From Pithys albifrons albifrons (lineage: Eukaryota > Chordata > Aves > Passeriformes > Thamnophilidae), in the NCBI RefSeq assembly GCF_047495875.1, contig NC_092497.1, positions 63,697,492 to 63,761,491 on the forward strand: a stretch of DNA of 64,000 bases. Reading direction: 5' to 3'. The notes under the pieces are model-generated. The model searched no databases. It was not told where the DNA came from and worked only from the letters and a program-made list of their open reading frames with translations. The position numbers and the translations under genes are program-made. This document shows positions 1-46,010 of this stretch, in pieces (within the stretch, counting starts at the first letter, position 1; each line of letters begins with the position of its first letter).

Positions 1-768
1 TTGGAATTGATCAACAGCAGTGACTTTGAATCAAGAAACAGGGGCAAAGCCCTGCAATGTGCTGTTCAGAATCTGAGTTACACTTAACAAACTCTCCAGT
101 CTTACGCCTGTTTATTGGTTTGATTTCTGTCAAAAAACATAGAGGTTTTATATTTGAATATTGTATGGATTCATTTGTGCTATTCAGTGTAAATATGCTT
201 ATGAATACCATTAGCTTATTGTTTGTGTCAGGAACAGATAAAGGACATTGCAATAAATTTTTAGTCTATATTGGAATTTTCTAGAAGTTTAGATAATTGG
301 GTTTGGGTATCTTCTGGTCAGGTCTCACTGCAGAAAGTATTGTTTCCAAATGTGCAAGGTCTGTTGTAGTTATTGCCTCCCAGTACAGATTCAGTCTTAC
401 TTCCACCTCCTCTCAAAAAATCATGGATATTCCAAATGAAAACACTTAGTGGGTAAGTGAGAAACATGACTGCTCCTTGTCATACACTCAGCCAATGGCT
501 GGAGGAGGGACCACAGTCTTTTCCCTGTTCAGTTATTCAGGATTCTGGATCCACAGAAAAATGGGTCCAAAAGTCTTTGTGTTACCAATATTTTTTAAAT
601 ATCATTTTGGTCAAATGTGCCTTCTGATCCTACAAGGATGTCCACACACCCCCATCCAGCTGCATGCTCCCCAGTATGGAGGAGTTTCCCACAGAGAAGA
701 TGGGGATGTTGAAAATGGAAGACAAGTTGATTGAGAAGCTTTTACAACAGTCTGTGTTTATTATCTAG

Positions 769-33604
<32,836 letters not shown>

Positions 33605-34240
33605 GAACTAGCTGCTTTGGCCAAGGAAGAGCTTCATGCTGCAAGCCAGAAGCGATGAAGTATTTATTCCACATCTGTGAAAGCAGAAATCTCTCACAGA
33701 ACAGCATGTGCACTTTCTGGACAGCATGCAGAAAAGCATTTACACAAGATCACTAAATGAAAACTAGGGGATAATTCCTAATCAAGCACATATCATGAAG
33801 GCTTGGAAAGGAAGGGGATGCTTTTTAGATATTTTTGTATATATTGTAAAATGATCACCTGCTGCAGAGGGGGTGGACATTAATGGTCAGTGGTGTGAAG
33901 TCAGTCATTAGCTAACAGATGTAGAACTTGGTGTGGTTTGGTTGAGGTGAATCCAAATAACATGTCTAAAGAATGACAAAAAGATGTATATATTCGTGGT
34001 CCTTTTCCAAGGCAGCATTTATCCATGTGCTTTTGGCAATGACACACATGCTGCAAGTTAATCACATACTTAAATGTTGTCTTAATGAGGATGAACATGG
34101 TCCCTGCTTGATATTTGCTGACCTGATAGAAAAGAATAATTTCCTCTGTCAGTTTGTGTCACCAGTTTCTGTCATGGTTCTTACCTGCGAGAAGTTCTGC
34201 ACAAGTTTTCTCAACCCAAGCTTGAAGAGCAAAAAGTAGT

Positions 34241-34246
34241 AATAAA
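34241..34246 (+). terminator. Candidate proximal poly(A) signal
   Basis: An AATAAA follows the DOCK8 stop by about 640 bases (context GTAGTAATAAATATTT). A T-rich stretch (TGTGAAATTTTTTC) follows within 30 bases, as expected for a cleavage site. Confidence 0.5.
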
Positions 34247-34499
34247 TATTTATTAAAAATCTTGTGAAATTTTTTCTAAGTATAGGGACTACTATGTGCC
34301 ATGCAGTTGAGTTTCTTAATAATATTTAGCAGAGAAGCTAACATATAGTTTAAAAAGATGCTAAGCTATGAGTGATTCTTTTATTATAGAATGCACTTAT
34401 GTAGATAGCCTTAACCAAAATTAAATACAGAAGCTCATAGTGGGGATTTCCTGCAAGCACTTAACTCAGGCTTTACTGCAGCTTAAGAGAAATTAGCAT

Positions 34500-34690
34500 A
34501 TCATTTGTAATACCTAATACTTAGTATTTTCTGAGCCCTAAGCAAGCATTTTGCTAAGTAACCTTTACAGTACTTCTCTCAAGTATGGAAATGTTATTAC
34601 AGTTTTGCAGATGAGAATGCTGAGAGAGAGAGGTTAGGACTCTGGAACTCACTTAGTGAGGCCATTGCAGAGCCACAATTTTTGTATTGT
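34500..34690 (+). repeat. MIR-like ancient SINE
   Basis: The order of words follows the MIR consensus: a TATTTTCTGAGCCCTAAGCA block (for ATTGAGCACTTACTATG...), TAAGTAACCTTTACAG, then TTTTGCAGATGAGAATGCTG, AGAGAGAGGTTAGG, and CACTTAGTGAGGCCATTGCAGAGCC near the end. It is diverged over its whole length, as expected for an amniote-age repeat. Confidence 0.6.
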
Positions 34691-35766
34691 GACTATGCTT
34701 ACCACATAGTATTTGTTATTTTGAAACAAATTCCACTTTTTCAGTGTTTTGGAAATTATAGTTTAATACTGGTTAGAGAAATCAATTCTATTTTCCTGAA
34801 ACCAGAATTTAATGTTTGAATTAAATGGCAGAATTTTTTTCCTTTATATTTCATTTTAGAAAATGGCAGTGAATTTCTCAGAGCTGATGCCATATATTTT
34901 TAAAGACCAGGCCTCTCTGCTCTGAAAGTCTAAGGGAGATTGGGGCTGTTGCTTTTAGTGGAAATATTTTGACTTTTTACAATCACCTGCAGCCTTGCCA
35001 TTGGATAATAGGCATGTCCCAAGCACTTCATTGACATTTGTGTCAGATTGTGAATGTGCTGTGTAGAAGAACTGGGATGATCACACAAGATAATTGTGAA
35101 ACAGGTGAAATAAACCCTAGTTACATGGAATTTGGAGTGTAAGGAAATAATTTTCCTCCTCATCCCTAGTATTGTTAAATGCATTCATCCAGAATAAATA
35201 CTCTCTGATTTTGAAGTGAACATGTCTAAAGTACATAAGCAAATGGTATGCAAAGCTCAGAGCAAAAAAGTGGCTTCTCTATATTCAATTTCTTTTGAAA
35301 CAGTTCTAAGTTGAAAAGTTCACTAATTTCCCAAAGTTTTGAAGCTATGAGATCTCTGCCTATCAGACCCTAGCCTGTTATCTATTGTTTTAACAACTAG
35401 TTGAAGAGAAGTTCAGAATACTGTCATCTATCAAACCCATAATCCAACCTCATTGTTTATAAGATGCTTATACTTTACAGCCTAGCAGAAACCTCAGGTA
35501 AACAAAACCCCTTACTGGTGTTCAATGTACTAGGTAAAAGTAATGAAGTGTTTTCTCAAACTGAAATAATGCTCCAGAAAATATGCATACTGAAGGACTC
35601 TTCATTCACGTGTTACAAACTGAGTACCCCTCAGTCAGTTGGCCAGTCTTGCTTTCAGTTTATATTTCATGTTGTCCCTTCTACAAATGGAACATGGCTT
35701 GTACATTTTTTTCAAGAGCTGAACTCTGTAAAATAAAAATGTTCTACCTTATGATACTCATTTTGC

Positions 35767-35772
35767 AATAAA
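35767..35772 (+). terminator. Candidate distal poly(A) signal of DOCK8
   Basis: An AATAAA (context TTTTGCAATAAAGCAACTG) lies about 2.16 kb after the stop, followed by a GT-containing segment (GTGCCTTAGTGTTG) at about 35799-35812. It lies 86 bases before an inserted LTR. Confidence 0.5.
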
Positions 35773-35857
35773 GCAACTGTTACACAGGATACTCAAAGTG
35801 CCTTAGTGTTGCACCTTATACCTCAATAGAACATAGCTGGAAAGAAAATTTCAGTAG

Positions 35858-36742
35858 TGTCTTGGGTTGAGCTGACAAAATGCCAACTGCCCAATACAGA
35901 GTCAGAGAGCCTCCCTCCCCCTGCCGAGAAAAAGGAGAAAGAAAAAAACCGGGAAACTTAGAACAGGTTTAAACCCAAACTAATTATATATATTGTTGCT
36001 GCCCACTGACTCCGATGGGTCCAGAAGAACCACGTGGCACCGGACTCAGAGGTCAAACAACAACAAGCCCAGCATCTCACCCGGAAGGGGCCTCGGATTT
36101 TACCTTATAAGTACATGTTTCTAACCTTAGCCTATGGAGTCAGATGTGTTGTGCCTGGGGTGGGGTTAGCTCAGGTTATAAATGTTGTCTAATTTGAATA
36201 AAGTTGGGATTTGCCTGAACACCATATTGGTGTGTGCAGTCTCCCTTGGACCTGTCCGCAATAATATATTTATACAGAAAAGAGAAAATTAAAAGAAAAC
36301 TACAATATAATGCTTTTACACACGCTAGATATAACAAAAAATAACTCCCCACTCCCCATTGAACACAAATCCCACCATTCTAACTACAAATCACTTTGGA
36401 GAACTCAATTCCCCAGACAGAGACCCAAGCAGAGAGAAAGACTAAGAACAAACATTTTACTTCCCTAAGACAACATGGTGGTAAACTGGTGCTGGTCCTG
36501 GGCCTCCCCTCCCTCCTGGGGCAGCACGGTGCATCCTTCTGGACCACAGCCATGAAGGAACTGACCAAGCCACTCCCACACCAGCTCTTACACTTTGAGA
36601 TGAAGTTGGAATATGGTATAGAATACTACTGGCCAGTAGTCAGCTGTCAGCTAGCCCAGCCCAGCTCAAGTCCGCTGATAGTCTCAGGCCTAGTCTGAAA
36701 TCCAAAGCCTAAATTTAGGCCTACCTAGCTAAACCCATAACA
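35858..36742 (+). mobile_element. Solo LTR (ERVL-like), interrupted by a younger LTR
   Basis: The element starts TGTCTTGGGTTGAGC and ends ACCCATAACA, so it has TGT...ACA ends. It is flanked by an exact 5-bp target duplication AGTAG (35853-35857 and 36743-36747). Without the inner LTR and its 6-bp duplication it is about 609 bp. No viral coding sequence is present, which fits a solo LTR left after recombination. A 5-bp duplication is usual for class III (ERVL-type) elements. Strand is assigned from the TG-to-CA reading only and is less certain. Confidence 0.85.
35994..36263 (+). mobile_element. Younger 270-bp solo LTR nested in the first
   Basis: It begins TGTTGCTGCCCACTGAC and ends CTGTCCGCAATA; the last bases were probably GCAACA, the mirror of TGTTGC, with one C-to-T change. 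An exact 6-bp duplication ATATAT flanks it (35988-35993 and 36264-36269), the size made by betaretrovirus-like (ERVK) integrases. It carries AATAAA at 36197-36202 and a typical R-U5 like segment after it. Since it splits the other LTR, it is the later insertion. Confidence 0.8.
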
Positions 36743-39700
36743 AGTAGGAACGATCTTTTCTTGTACAAGCATCATTCAGCAAAAAATACAAAGATCTGGG
36801 CAGAGAACCTGTCGGTCAGTCTTTAAGATAAATTGTGTCTGTAGCAGCAGTAACAGGCAACGAGTTGCTTTTTTATTTCATTCAGTGTACATAAAAATGT
36901 CAGTGGGAAGCTGAATGACAGTAGAGTCCTCCTTTTATCTTCTGGTCTGTAGCTGCAGAGCAGAAACATTCTTAATTCCTGAATTCAGTATCTGGGTGGT
37001 TCAAGACTAGGTAGAGTTTTGTGTGTCCACACTATGTAGATCCAGGGCTAAGCTGCTGAGGCTGTCTAAAGGGAACCAGCAGGTGAGGCAAAGAATTACA
37101 CCATCCTGGGCTAGGCACTTGAGCTTGCCATAGCTCACTTACTTCTTGCATTTACCATAAGAAAGCACCAATTTTAAGGAGCATGGTGCAGGTTTTGGGG
37201 CAGGCATCCCCTAGCTCAGCACCAGCATCTGTCTGTTGACCATTCCAGCCATGCCCCCATTCTCCTGTAGGGCACAGTGACATGTGGTGACCAGCAGTGT
37301 CACAGAGAAGAGCAGTGTTGCAGCTCAGAACTGGCAGGTCTGGGTTACGTTACACCTCTCCCTGGAAGCTGAATGGTTTCTCACCAATTTTGAAGGCTTG
37401 GAAAAGTGAAAGCAAACGTTTAAACTTTTTTTGTTGTTTTGTTTTTGTCTGTTTGAAGTATCATTGTCTCAAACATTTCTTAACAGGGGAATTTAAGCTT
37501 GGCAGACAGCCTGACACACAGACAGCTAGGACTCTTAGGCATTATAATCTCTCAAAGCAATGCTTGTTATGAAAATGAAGCACACAATAGTAGCGTTTTT
37601 ACCAGGGTTTACTGCACTACAGTGCTGATGCCTTCCAGTACAGAGGAACACATACAAGGAGTGTTCATAGGGTGTTGGCAGTAGTGCTGAGTTTGGGAGT
37701 GCGGCGGTTTGGGGAGTAGCTTTGCTGACTATGTTTTAACAGTCTTTTAAACTGGTTAAACAGACTGATTAAAAATAATCAAAAGGTCTTGAATAAGTCA
37801 TCTCAAGTAATGCTCCAATCTAATCAGAGCACTGAAAGGAGAAGGGCCCCTGTGGAAAAAGTTCTTTTTGATTCCATGAATAGAGGCAATGTATTCTCAC
37901 AGCAGAGCCCAGTTAGTGTTTGGGAGAGTTACAATTAAATTCTGGTGTTAATATATTGAGCACTTGACATAGAGAATTGAATATGTTTCTGTGACTCTTT
38001 ATGTTCTTTGGGATTAGTTTAAATGACTCATTGTCATTCAAAACCAGACTGTTTTCCAAGTGCTTAAGAAAAACTAACCTTGAAGAAGTTTTTCATCACT
38101 CAGTATTGCTCAGCAAAAAATCCTGAAAACATCAAACCAAGTATTTAACTGATCAAAACAAGCAAAACCTCTGATGATTCTCAATAGTTATTTTTCTAGG
38201 AATAATTTAGAAAGCTTTAAAAGTTGTAACACTTTGTTCTGCTTGTCTGTTCTAAGCAATCTGCTTCTTTGCACCCATCAAAACAAAGTCTTCCCTTTAG
38301 GAAAAAAAAAAGAAAGCAAAGTTGAATTCTACTTTTATTTTTCTTTTAATTTTCCCTTAATGAATTTAAAAGATACCTAAATCATGACACACCAATTTTT
38401 CTATGCTATAAAATTGATTTTATAATTCTAACTGTGGATCTAATACTTCTTTTAGAACTGTCTTTTTACAGGTATAAGGTTTTTCCATATCTACCTCTAT
38501 TCACAGAATACTTCTAAACATGCATTGGATGCCTACTACTGGTGAAATCCAAATTACAAAGAAAGTTAAACTCTAATAACAAAAGGGACAAGGTATTTCA
38601 GCTGGATGGCAGGAGGACTATGTCTTGTGTATTTAACAAACACCTGTAAAACAACTGGAAGGGAAGATTTCCTATCACACATTTCCAATTTTCCCAAATG
38701 TGAATGGCTGTAAAAATTTTTGTTCACCTATGAGAACTCAGTGAAAAAAAAAAAGAAAGAGCAAGCTTAGTACTGCAGATAGATTTGATAGATTTAGAAT
38801 TTGCAAGTGACACAAAGCTATCTTAAAACCTCAAGCAAATAAGTGTTCCTAGACTTAATACATAATGAAGAAAGGAAGTAGGCACAAAACCATATCCTTT
38901 GCTTTGTTTGCAGCTCAACTTTTAGAGAGAAGAGCCCCTTCTCAGGTATCAAGGATAGGTTGGAAATTCCCCCAAAGGAGTGTGTTCCTTCTTGAGTTAA
39001 GGCATAAAATCCTGGGCTCAAACCTAAAGCCCTGGGGTGGCATTTTTCCCAGTGGGAGAAGGGGAAGGGAAAGGGAAGAGGCTGCCAGCAAGAATAGCTT
39101 TACAAAAATTAAGTCCATAGTGCTTACCTCGGAGATTGGACATTTCTTGGTAGCCTGGAACGATGGCATTTTTGCTGTACTTTATATTGCCAGCTTTTAA
39201 CATTGTGAGAATAATATTAAATCAACAGTGTCTAAATGATTTCAGAGAGGTTAGTTTAGGCAACAGGCCTCAACCATTGATTAAATTAGGAAGAATAAAA
39301 CTTGTACTCTTGTAGCAGGACTGTGCAGAAAAGATTGCTCAGCTTGGGTTGTTGGGAAACCAAGTTGACCCCAAAAGCCTGCTGCAGCCTAGGACAAAGG
39401 CTGCAGCTGAGTAAAAGAAATCCATCCATAAAGAAATTAACAAACAATCAGAGAGCACAGATCAAAAATCCAACACACTGCTGGGAACAAAGGAAGTAGC
39501 ATGGAAATGAAATTATGGGCAGGATAAAGTGCTAAATGCATCTCACTTTTTAGACCACATGAGGCACTCAGCACCAAATTGAGGACTGTTGTGCTTTAAT
39601 GGAAGCTGTCAGGCAAAAAGTAATCACAAAGGAGTCAAATAAAAAATCAATAAAACAGAGAAAACTCTTTTTTTTCCCTAATAAAAATTTTAGGTTTTGT

Positions 39701-40183
39701 GTGGATTCAGTGGGTTTGGGGTTGGTTTTTTGGCCTTGTTTTTTAATGGTGACTGCCTGAATTTTGTGAGTTTCCACTAAGAACTGGGAAACTGCAAAAG
39801 CAACAAAGAAAAGGCCTTTGAAGGAGGTAGACTAAGCATTGGGATTGTTGCTTCCAGTGCAGCATCCGGGCTGTCTAGGAGTAGTGGCACAGCCCTCCAT
39901 GTCTACTGCAGTAATGGGTGCCAAGAGCGACCACTGGTTCCACATCCTACACACGCAAAAGGGATACTACAGATGGAAATTATAAAGCTTGGAAATAGAG
40001 TCATAGACAGGCATGGTTTGAAGAAACAGAGGGCGAAGGCAGCATGTCCTGTTACTCCCACTAGTTTTGGTTCACTCACTAGTTTATATACTCCTAATTA
40101 GTGAAGGATGGACCCAAATGTACCCACCAGTGGGTCTGCAGTTACTGGAATCCTACTCACATGCCAGGTACCATCACTGAGGC
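36743..40183. other. Intergenic stretch, nothing recognised
   Basis: This is AT-rich sequence with simple A or T runs (for example 38308-38317 and 38743-38753). No ORF resembles a known protein, and no splice-linked coding pattern was seen. Confidence 0.6.
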
Positions 40184-40226
40184 ACTGACTACTCAAACAG
40201 CACCAGCTGCTGTTTGAGTAGTCAGT
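40184..40226. repeat. Short perfect inverted repeat (19-bp arms, 5-base loop)
   Basis: ACTGACTACTCAAACAGCA (40184-40202) and its exact reverse complement (40208-40226) flank CCAGC. It is a smaller version of the hairpin at 3142 and unrelated in sequence. Confidence 0.9.
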
Positions 40227-40992
40227 ATTTCACTGTAGAGGAAATCTTCCTAGAAGGGCCATCTGAGCCCACGATGCTGATCATTCCCACAACCTGGCAA
40301 GGAAAAATATTTAACAGATGGAAAAGCACTTTATATAAGGTACTCATGGCTGCAAAACTGGAGCTTGTTTAATGCTCTACTTAACTTCAGCAGTTTGCTT
40401 TCAAGCAGTTTGGATCCCTGCTCTCCATGATGCTGCTGTAACTCACCCGTTACCCAAGATCACTTTACATGACTACTGTGAACCTACACATGGTCTGAGT
40501 AGAACAGTTCAGTGTAGGAGGCAGCATCCAGGACAGTGGGGGCGTGACTCACAGCTCTGCAGGCTCAGTTGCAGGACAGCACTGTGGGGACCAGGCAGAA
40601 GGGCTGGGATGTGCCAGCACATGCCACTGAGGGGGCTGCTCCATTCCACTGCTGGTAGGAGGGTGGAAAACCGCACAATCTCAGGAAATGCTCTGGGGAT
40701 TAACTAATTTTTTTGAATGCTCAGCAGTGCTCTGCATTAGTAAAGTACCAAAGTGCATTCCCTGCATGCAGAGAGGGTAATTGTATACCATGTGTGAAAA
40801 ATGCAGACTCTTCATGTGTTCCAAGATGGTCTGAAGCAGCAAGGGGATGCCTGAAACATGCCTGTACAACAACTGCCATGTCCCAGATAAACCATCTAAC
40901 TACCAAAAATAAAGTGATGAATTAGCTTAAAGGAGGAATCTGTACATACATGCCAGGTTGTATTGTCAGGAGGTACATTTGAAGGCTGAAGG

Positions 40993-41445
40993 CTAACACC
41001 AATAGCCATGAGTTTGCTGAAACACAAATGCAGTGTTACTAGACCAGGCATGTTGTACCCCTACTGGGGCAGAGCCAGTATCGGATGCTTCAGGATGAAG
41101 AATCTCTTTGAGTGATGAGAGAGGATCTGCACCCACATCCAGCTCTATAAATCGCAGATTAATTTTAAGAACATTGAAAACTGTCACCAGTCTCTGCAAA
41201 GCAGCTTCACACTGATGTCTGCAAAACAGGAACAAAGGACCTGATCTCTTCCTCAGCTTGACTGCTAGTTGAGGTAAGACATTTAGTGTTTGGTCATTAT
41301 TAAATGACCACCAGACCGGCCCTTTGGTGGTTAAGTCAGTCAGCAGGTGAGAAAAACAGAAGCTATCTTCATCACCCATCTCAAAAAAACACCCAAGTAC
41401 ATTAAGGTCTTCTTCTTGCACTTTTACACACCCTTGATATTCCAA
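40993..41445 (-). other. 150-codon ORF, doubtful gene fragment
   Basis: This is an uninterrupted minus-strand ORF. Residues about 75-115 (GPLFLFCRHQCEAALQRL, then FIELDVGADPLSSLKEIL) have an alternating strand-helix-strand look loosely like a glutaredoxin-type fold with C-x3-C. I see no close family match, no promoter and no continuing exons. A pyrimidine tract with TTTTGCAG lies inside the ORF on the minus strand (about 41221-41235), so a spliced exon is conceivable. It may equally be chance. Confidence 0.2.
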
Positions 41446-44400
41446 TCACATTTTTTTAAAAACAGCTACCATGCCTCTAAGTTAAAATCCTCTTGTGAAT
41501 TTGGAACTAGAATGGAAGTTGGAAAACACCATACTAAGAGGACAATTGGCTAATGAATCTGATGAAATCAGATCACCATCACAGGAATCAAATCATCATT
41601 TGTACAAAGTAAATAAATCTGTCCATGCATAAGAGCAGTCCTTGCTGTCTCAGTTCTGGCACAGAACATATATTAATTTGAGAATTTGCAGTATACAAAG
41701 ATTAAAACTCCAAATGCCTCATACGTAAAATGCAGGGGTCCTTGAAAATGTCACTCGGGGCCTACCTATCTCCTGATGTGGAGCCAAAATGAGGGAGGAG
41801 CTCCTCCAATGACCCATGCATCATGGAAACAAATGCTGGGATCATTACTTTCCTGATTCTGCTATTCCTTGGAGTGAACATGCACAAATTTAGGATCATA
41901 TCAACTGAGTCGAACTTTGGGAGTTAATTTTACAAATTCCTTGCTCCAGCAAAAGATCACCAAGGCTTTGTTTTGTCCTGCTTTCTTCCTATAGTTGTTG
42001 CTTTGGCCTTTTCCTGTGAGTCTTAAGTTTGCTGTTGGGGTGCTGTGAAATATTTTCTGCCTGCCCTGACATGTAAGACAGGTGTCCTGTGAACTCAGTC
42101 AAGCCAACTCTGCCTCTCTCTAGCTGGCATGCAGACCTGCTCATCATTCCTAGAACAGGCATCCAAATAGACCTTTGGTGAGAATTTTAGGTTTCAGCAT
42201 GGTTTCTCAATGTATTTCGAGATCCCAGTTTCCATCTGAGCATACACATTTAGGAAATTATTACAATAAGCTCTCAGACAACTCATAACAGACATTAAAG
42301 CCAAGTAAAGCTTTTCGCAGAGACTAAGCTTAGTAATACAATTTCATTTTATTGCTGATAAAACTACATTAGACTGTAGTGGCTTCTTCACCCTGCTCAA
42401 AAATAAAGGTCTGGGAGCTCTGGAGAATGAACCATTCTTTAAAATATTTCAGGGATAAAATCTAGAAAGCAAAGTTGTGACAACTTCTCTATCTTATGAG
42501 AGCTAGTCAGACCTTGGGGAGTGTATTTTGACACTGCTCCTTTAAAGATAAGGGGAAAGGCAAGTGCTACATTTCATCTAGTAAATAATTTCTGGAGTCG
42601 CATTCCTGTGCATTCATGCACAAATCAAGAACACTGTTGTGCCTCAAATATCTATGGGTGAGACCCAAGACAATGTGTGGCAAACAGCAACACAAACCCT
42701 CCAGCACTGTAAACTCCTATGACGGAATCACAGACACAGTGCTGCATTCTTTCATTTCCCATTGGATTGTCAGGCAAGCATATGGTACTATTTCCCTGCT
42801 GCCACTGATGTGAGCCCTGAACCAGGGCAGAAAAAATGCCCTGCCTTCTTTTGTGTTTGTGTAACATCTTTCCTCTGCAGATGGGGCTCAGAAACCAGCC
42901 ATGCAGTGTGAATTGCCACTAGTGTGCTGTGCTGAGAAAAGTGTACACCTACTGAAACTGCTGCATCCCTAAAAAGCAAGTCAGTACAGCAGATGCAGAG
43001 AGAAAAAGCTGGGTTTTTACAGACTTGTCAAAGGAGAGGATTACTCTGCCTCTCAGCTGCAATGCCCACTGTGTGGGTTCATTCACACCACTGCAATGTA
43101 TTACCCCTGCTTTTCACTACGGTGTGCAGCATATTCAGGGCAGCAAAGGTTTAGTACTTTTAAAATTCAGTTTTACTTAATTCCTCAGGTTGCTACTCAG
43201 CTTTGGCACTGACACCTGCTAGGCAAAGATCAGCACTTCAAAATGTCCTTCAGAGGCCGAAGGGCAGCCCAAATCCCTGGTGGGGGATACTCCCAGCAGG
43301 ACAGCCCTGTGCTGCTGAGCCACTCTCTGTGTGAGACACCACAAAGGTAGGGAGGGGGCTGGCAGGGGTGGTGTGTTACAGGGACTTTACTAAGGTCTGG
43401 TCAGGCTTAGGCAGGTGCTGTGAACACCACTTCCCACATGCCAAAGCTGCTTTTTGTATTTAAAAAAATGCTGGGTTTTTTTCAAGTAAGCAGTTTTTCT
43501 AGAATAAACAAAATAAGGGACCAGAAAACATTACTATTTCACATGGAATGAACATTTCCACTTTTTGTTCGGCAAAACCAGAATCATTAATTTCATAAAA
43601 TTTTAATAGCATTGATTTAGTTACAGGGCAGGACTGTTTCCACTACCCCAACAAATCAGGTGAAGTTTGCTATGGCTTCAAGGGATTCCCTGGAGCTGTG
43701 AACCTTGTGGGATTGACAGCATCTCAGATTTTCTGAATGCTGGGGAAAGGTAGGAGAAGGGAATGTTATGCAAAATGTGAGTTAGTCTGCTGAGGAGCTG
43801 CTTGCTGTGGAACCATAGACATTAACATCCCAGTTCAAGGAAGACAACTCATCTAAGATAACTGTCGCCTCTCATGCTTCTGTATGGTGGCAGTGAAATA
43901 AAAAACAAATTGCTGCCCAATACAGCAGCAGAGGGAATATCTGATGTCCTTCCTTTCCATGCTTCCAAACAAGCCATGGGCCACAGCTGGGAGCAGAGTT
44001 GGTGCAACCTGCCTCTAAATTTAGTCCCCAGATCACCTGCACTCAGGTGCACTTCCAACTACCAAGAATGCCAATGGGAGTGACCCTTACACTGTAGCAG
44101 CCCAGTGGCTCCTGTGTAAGCTGTGTGGGATGTCCAACACAAAACAGGTTTCAGGCATGGCAAGTTGTTAAAACCTAGAGGGAATGGGGCCTGAGAGTCC
44201 ATGGGAACTTATTCTGCTTAAGCTTCTGCTCAGTGCACTGCAGGGTGGGATGTTTTTTTCTTAAGTCCTTGTTTTTAACACATGCACTGTGTGTTCACAG
44301 GGTTTATCTGTATTGGGTAGAACCTGAAATCTCACATAAAACTCTGCCAAAGCATGTACAATATTTATCTGAACCACATCCAGATCATGGAAAAATGCAA

Positions 44401-46006
44401 TGTTCTCTCTTTCTTCAAAGTATTATTTTTACTTACTTCTGGATATGCCACTTATGATTTCCTCATTATAAGTCTCTCACAGACACGGACCATCAGGCTT
44501 TTTGAAGGAAATAGGGGGGTTTGGTTTTTTTGTGAGTGGTAGGAGCTGTTTTTTCTAAATAATTAATAGTCTAGACTTTCTACTGCCATAGCAGGTCTCA
44601 AATGAAAAACATCCCAGGGAGCTGGAAAAGCCCTGCAAAAGAACCTATTCCTTGTTCAGTGTCTGTTGCTAGTGCCGAGGTGGAGCAAGGCAAATACTCC
44701 CAGAGACCCAGGTGGATGGTGAGAGCTGCATAGGCATCTCTGAGGGTGACAAGGCCAATGCCAGTGCTACAGCCAGGGCAAACGCTGCTGGGGAGGAGCA
44801 TCCTAGTCCTCATGGCTCACACCTGTGAAAGGGTAGCAACACACTGACATCCTCATCCTCCGCTGTCCTTGAGGTTTGCCTGGGTTAATTCAGCCTGAAG
44901 CCAGTTTCTCTCTTTAGGTTTCTACATGATGAGGTTTATGTTCCCTCTCTCAACTCTCCCCATGTGCATGTTTGAGAGACCAGGGCAGATGGAGCAGATT
45001 GGTAGGTGATTACTGGCCCTTCTTACTTTGTGCTCCCTTATATCCCACTCTGCCCCATTTGGCAGATCCCCAGGCTCCCTGTTAGTGTATTCTGTAAGCT
45101 CTCTGCAATGCTAGACAAGCCTAAAGAAGTAGAAGGGTGAACCAAGACCTGCTGGTTTTAATTGCACCATCAAAGGAAAAAAGTCCCATCCACTGCCCAA
45201 CCACACTGAAGGTTGTTTCCTGTCACTCTTAAATAGGTAATGCAACAATTGACTTCTTTCACTTGTTTTAACTGCCAAGAGCTGGCAGCACCTGAAACAA
45301 AGGATTAAGTGGGAAAAGTCGAAAGAGTCTTCTCTGCTTGCTCTGTTCATTGCCATAGTCAGGAGTGCTTTCATTCTGTGTTTGTACAGTTTCTGGTACA
45401 ACACGGTCTTGACCCAACTATTCAGATGAATAAGCCGATGGTAAGGAGTGGTTTGCTGGCCTGAGTATACTTTCTCTTTGGTTGTTAATATAAATAATGG
45501 TAAGTGGTGCTCACTGTTGTCTCAACTACTTCATCAGCACCACATTTTTTCTAGAGTTGGTAACTTAGCCATAAAAAATACCCTCTGGCTGGAAAGTGTG
45601 CAGTCAGGATTAATAATTATTAGCATCTTAAGTAGCTGCAGGCTCTGTTTGCAGATTTGGACCGCAAATATTTCTAAAAACATGGTTTTGAATTAAAATG
45701 TATAAAAGCTTATTTTCTCAATAAAAGCTCAGTGGTTTGAGAGATGGTTTATACCAGCATCATAGCAGCTCTACTTACAAAAGTACTTGATGTGATTTAA
45801 TCTCTAAAATGTTCTAATGGCTTCAGATATTTCAGAAGAAATACTGGAGATTATTTAGATGGAAATGTCTCTGAGCCTGATAGCTTTTTATAGAAGAAGA
45901 AAACCCTAACATTTATTGTCTACCATTAGTTGAGTGTAGTCCACTGGGAAAAAACAGAGATATTTTCAAATCTCCTTAATATCTTCCTCACTCTATTCTG
46001 GAATCA
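41446..46006. other. Intergenic stretch, nothing recognised
   Basis: No coding exon, RNA gene or recognisable repeat was found here. Short ORFs overlap on both strands without family resemblance. Confidence 0.6.
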
Positions 46007-46010
46007 ATAC

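Larger units (their letters stand above)
33605..35790 (+). other. DOCK8 3'UTR (end uncertain)
   Basis: Non-coding sequence follows the stop without any splice donor that would matter. Two AATAAA hexamers could end the mRNA, at 34241 and 35767. A MIR-like SINE lies near 34500-34690. The UTR probably stops before the LTR that begins at 35858. Confidence 0.6.
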
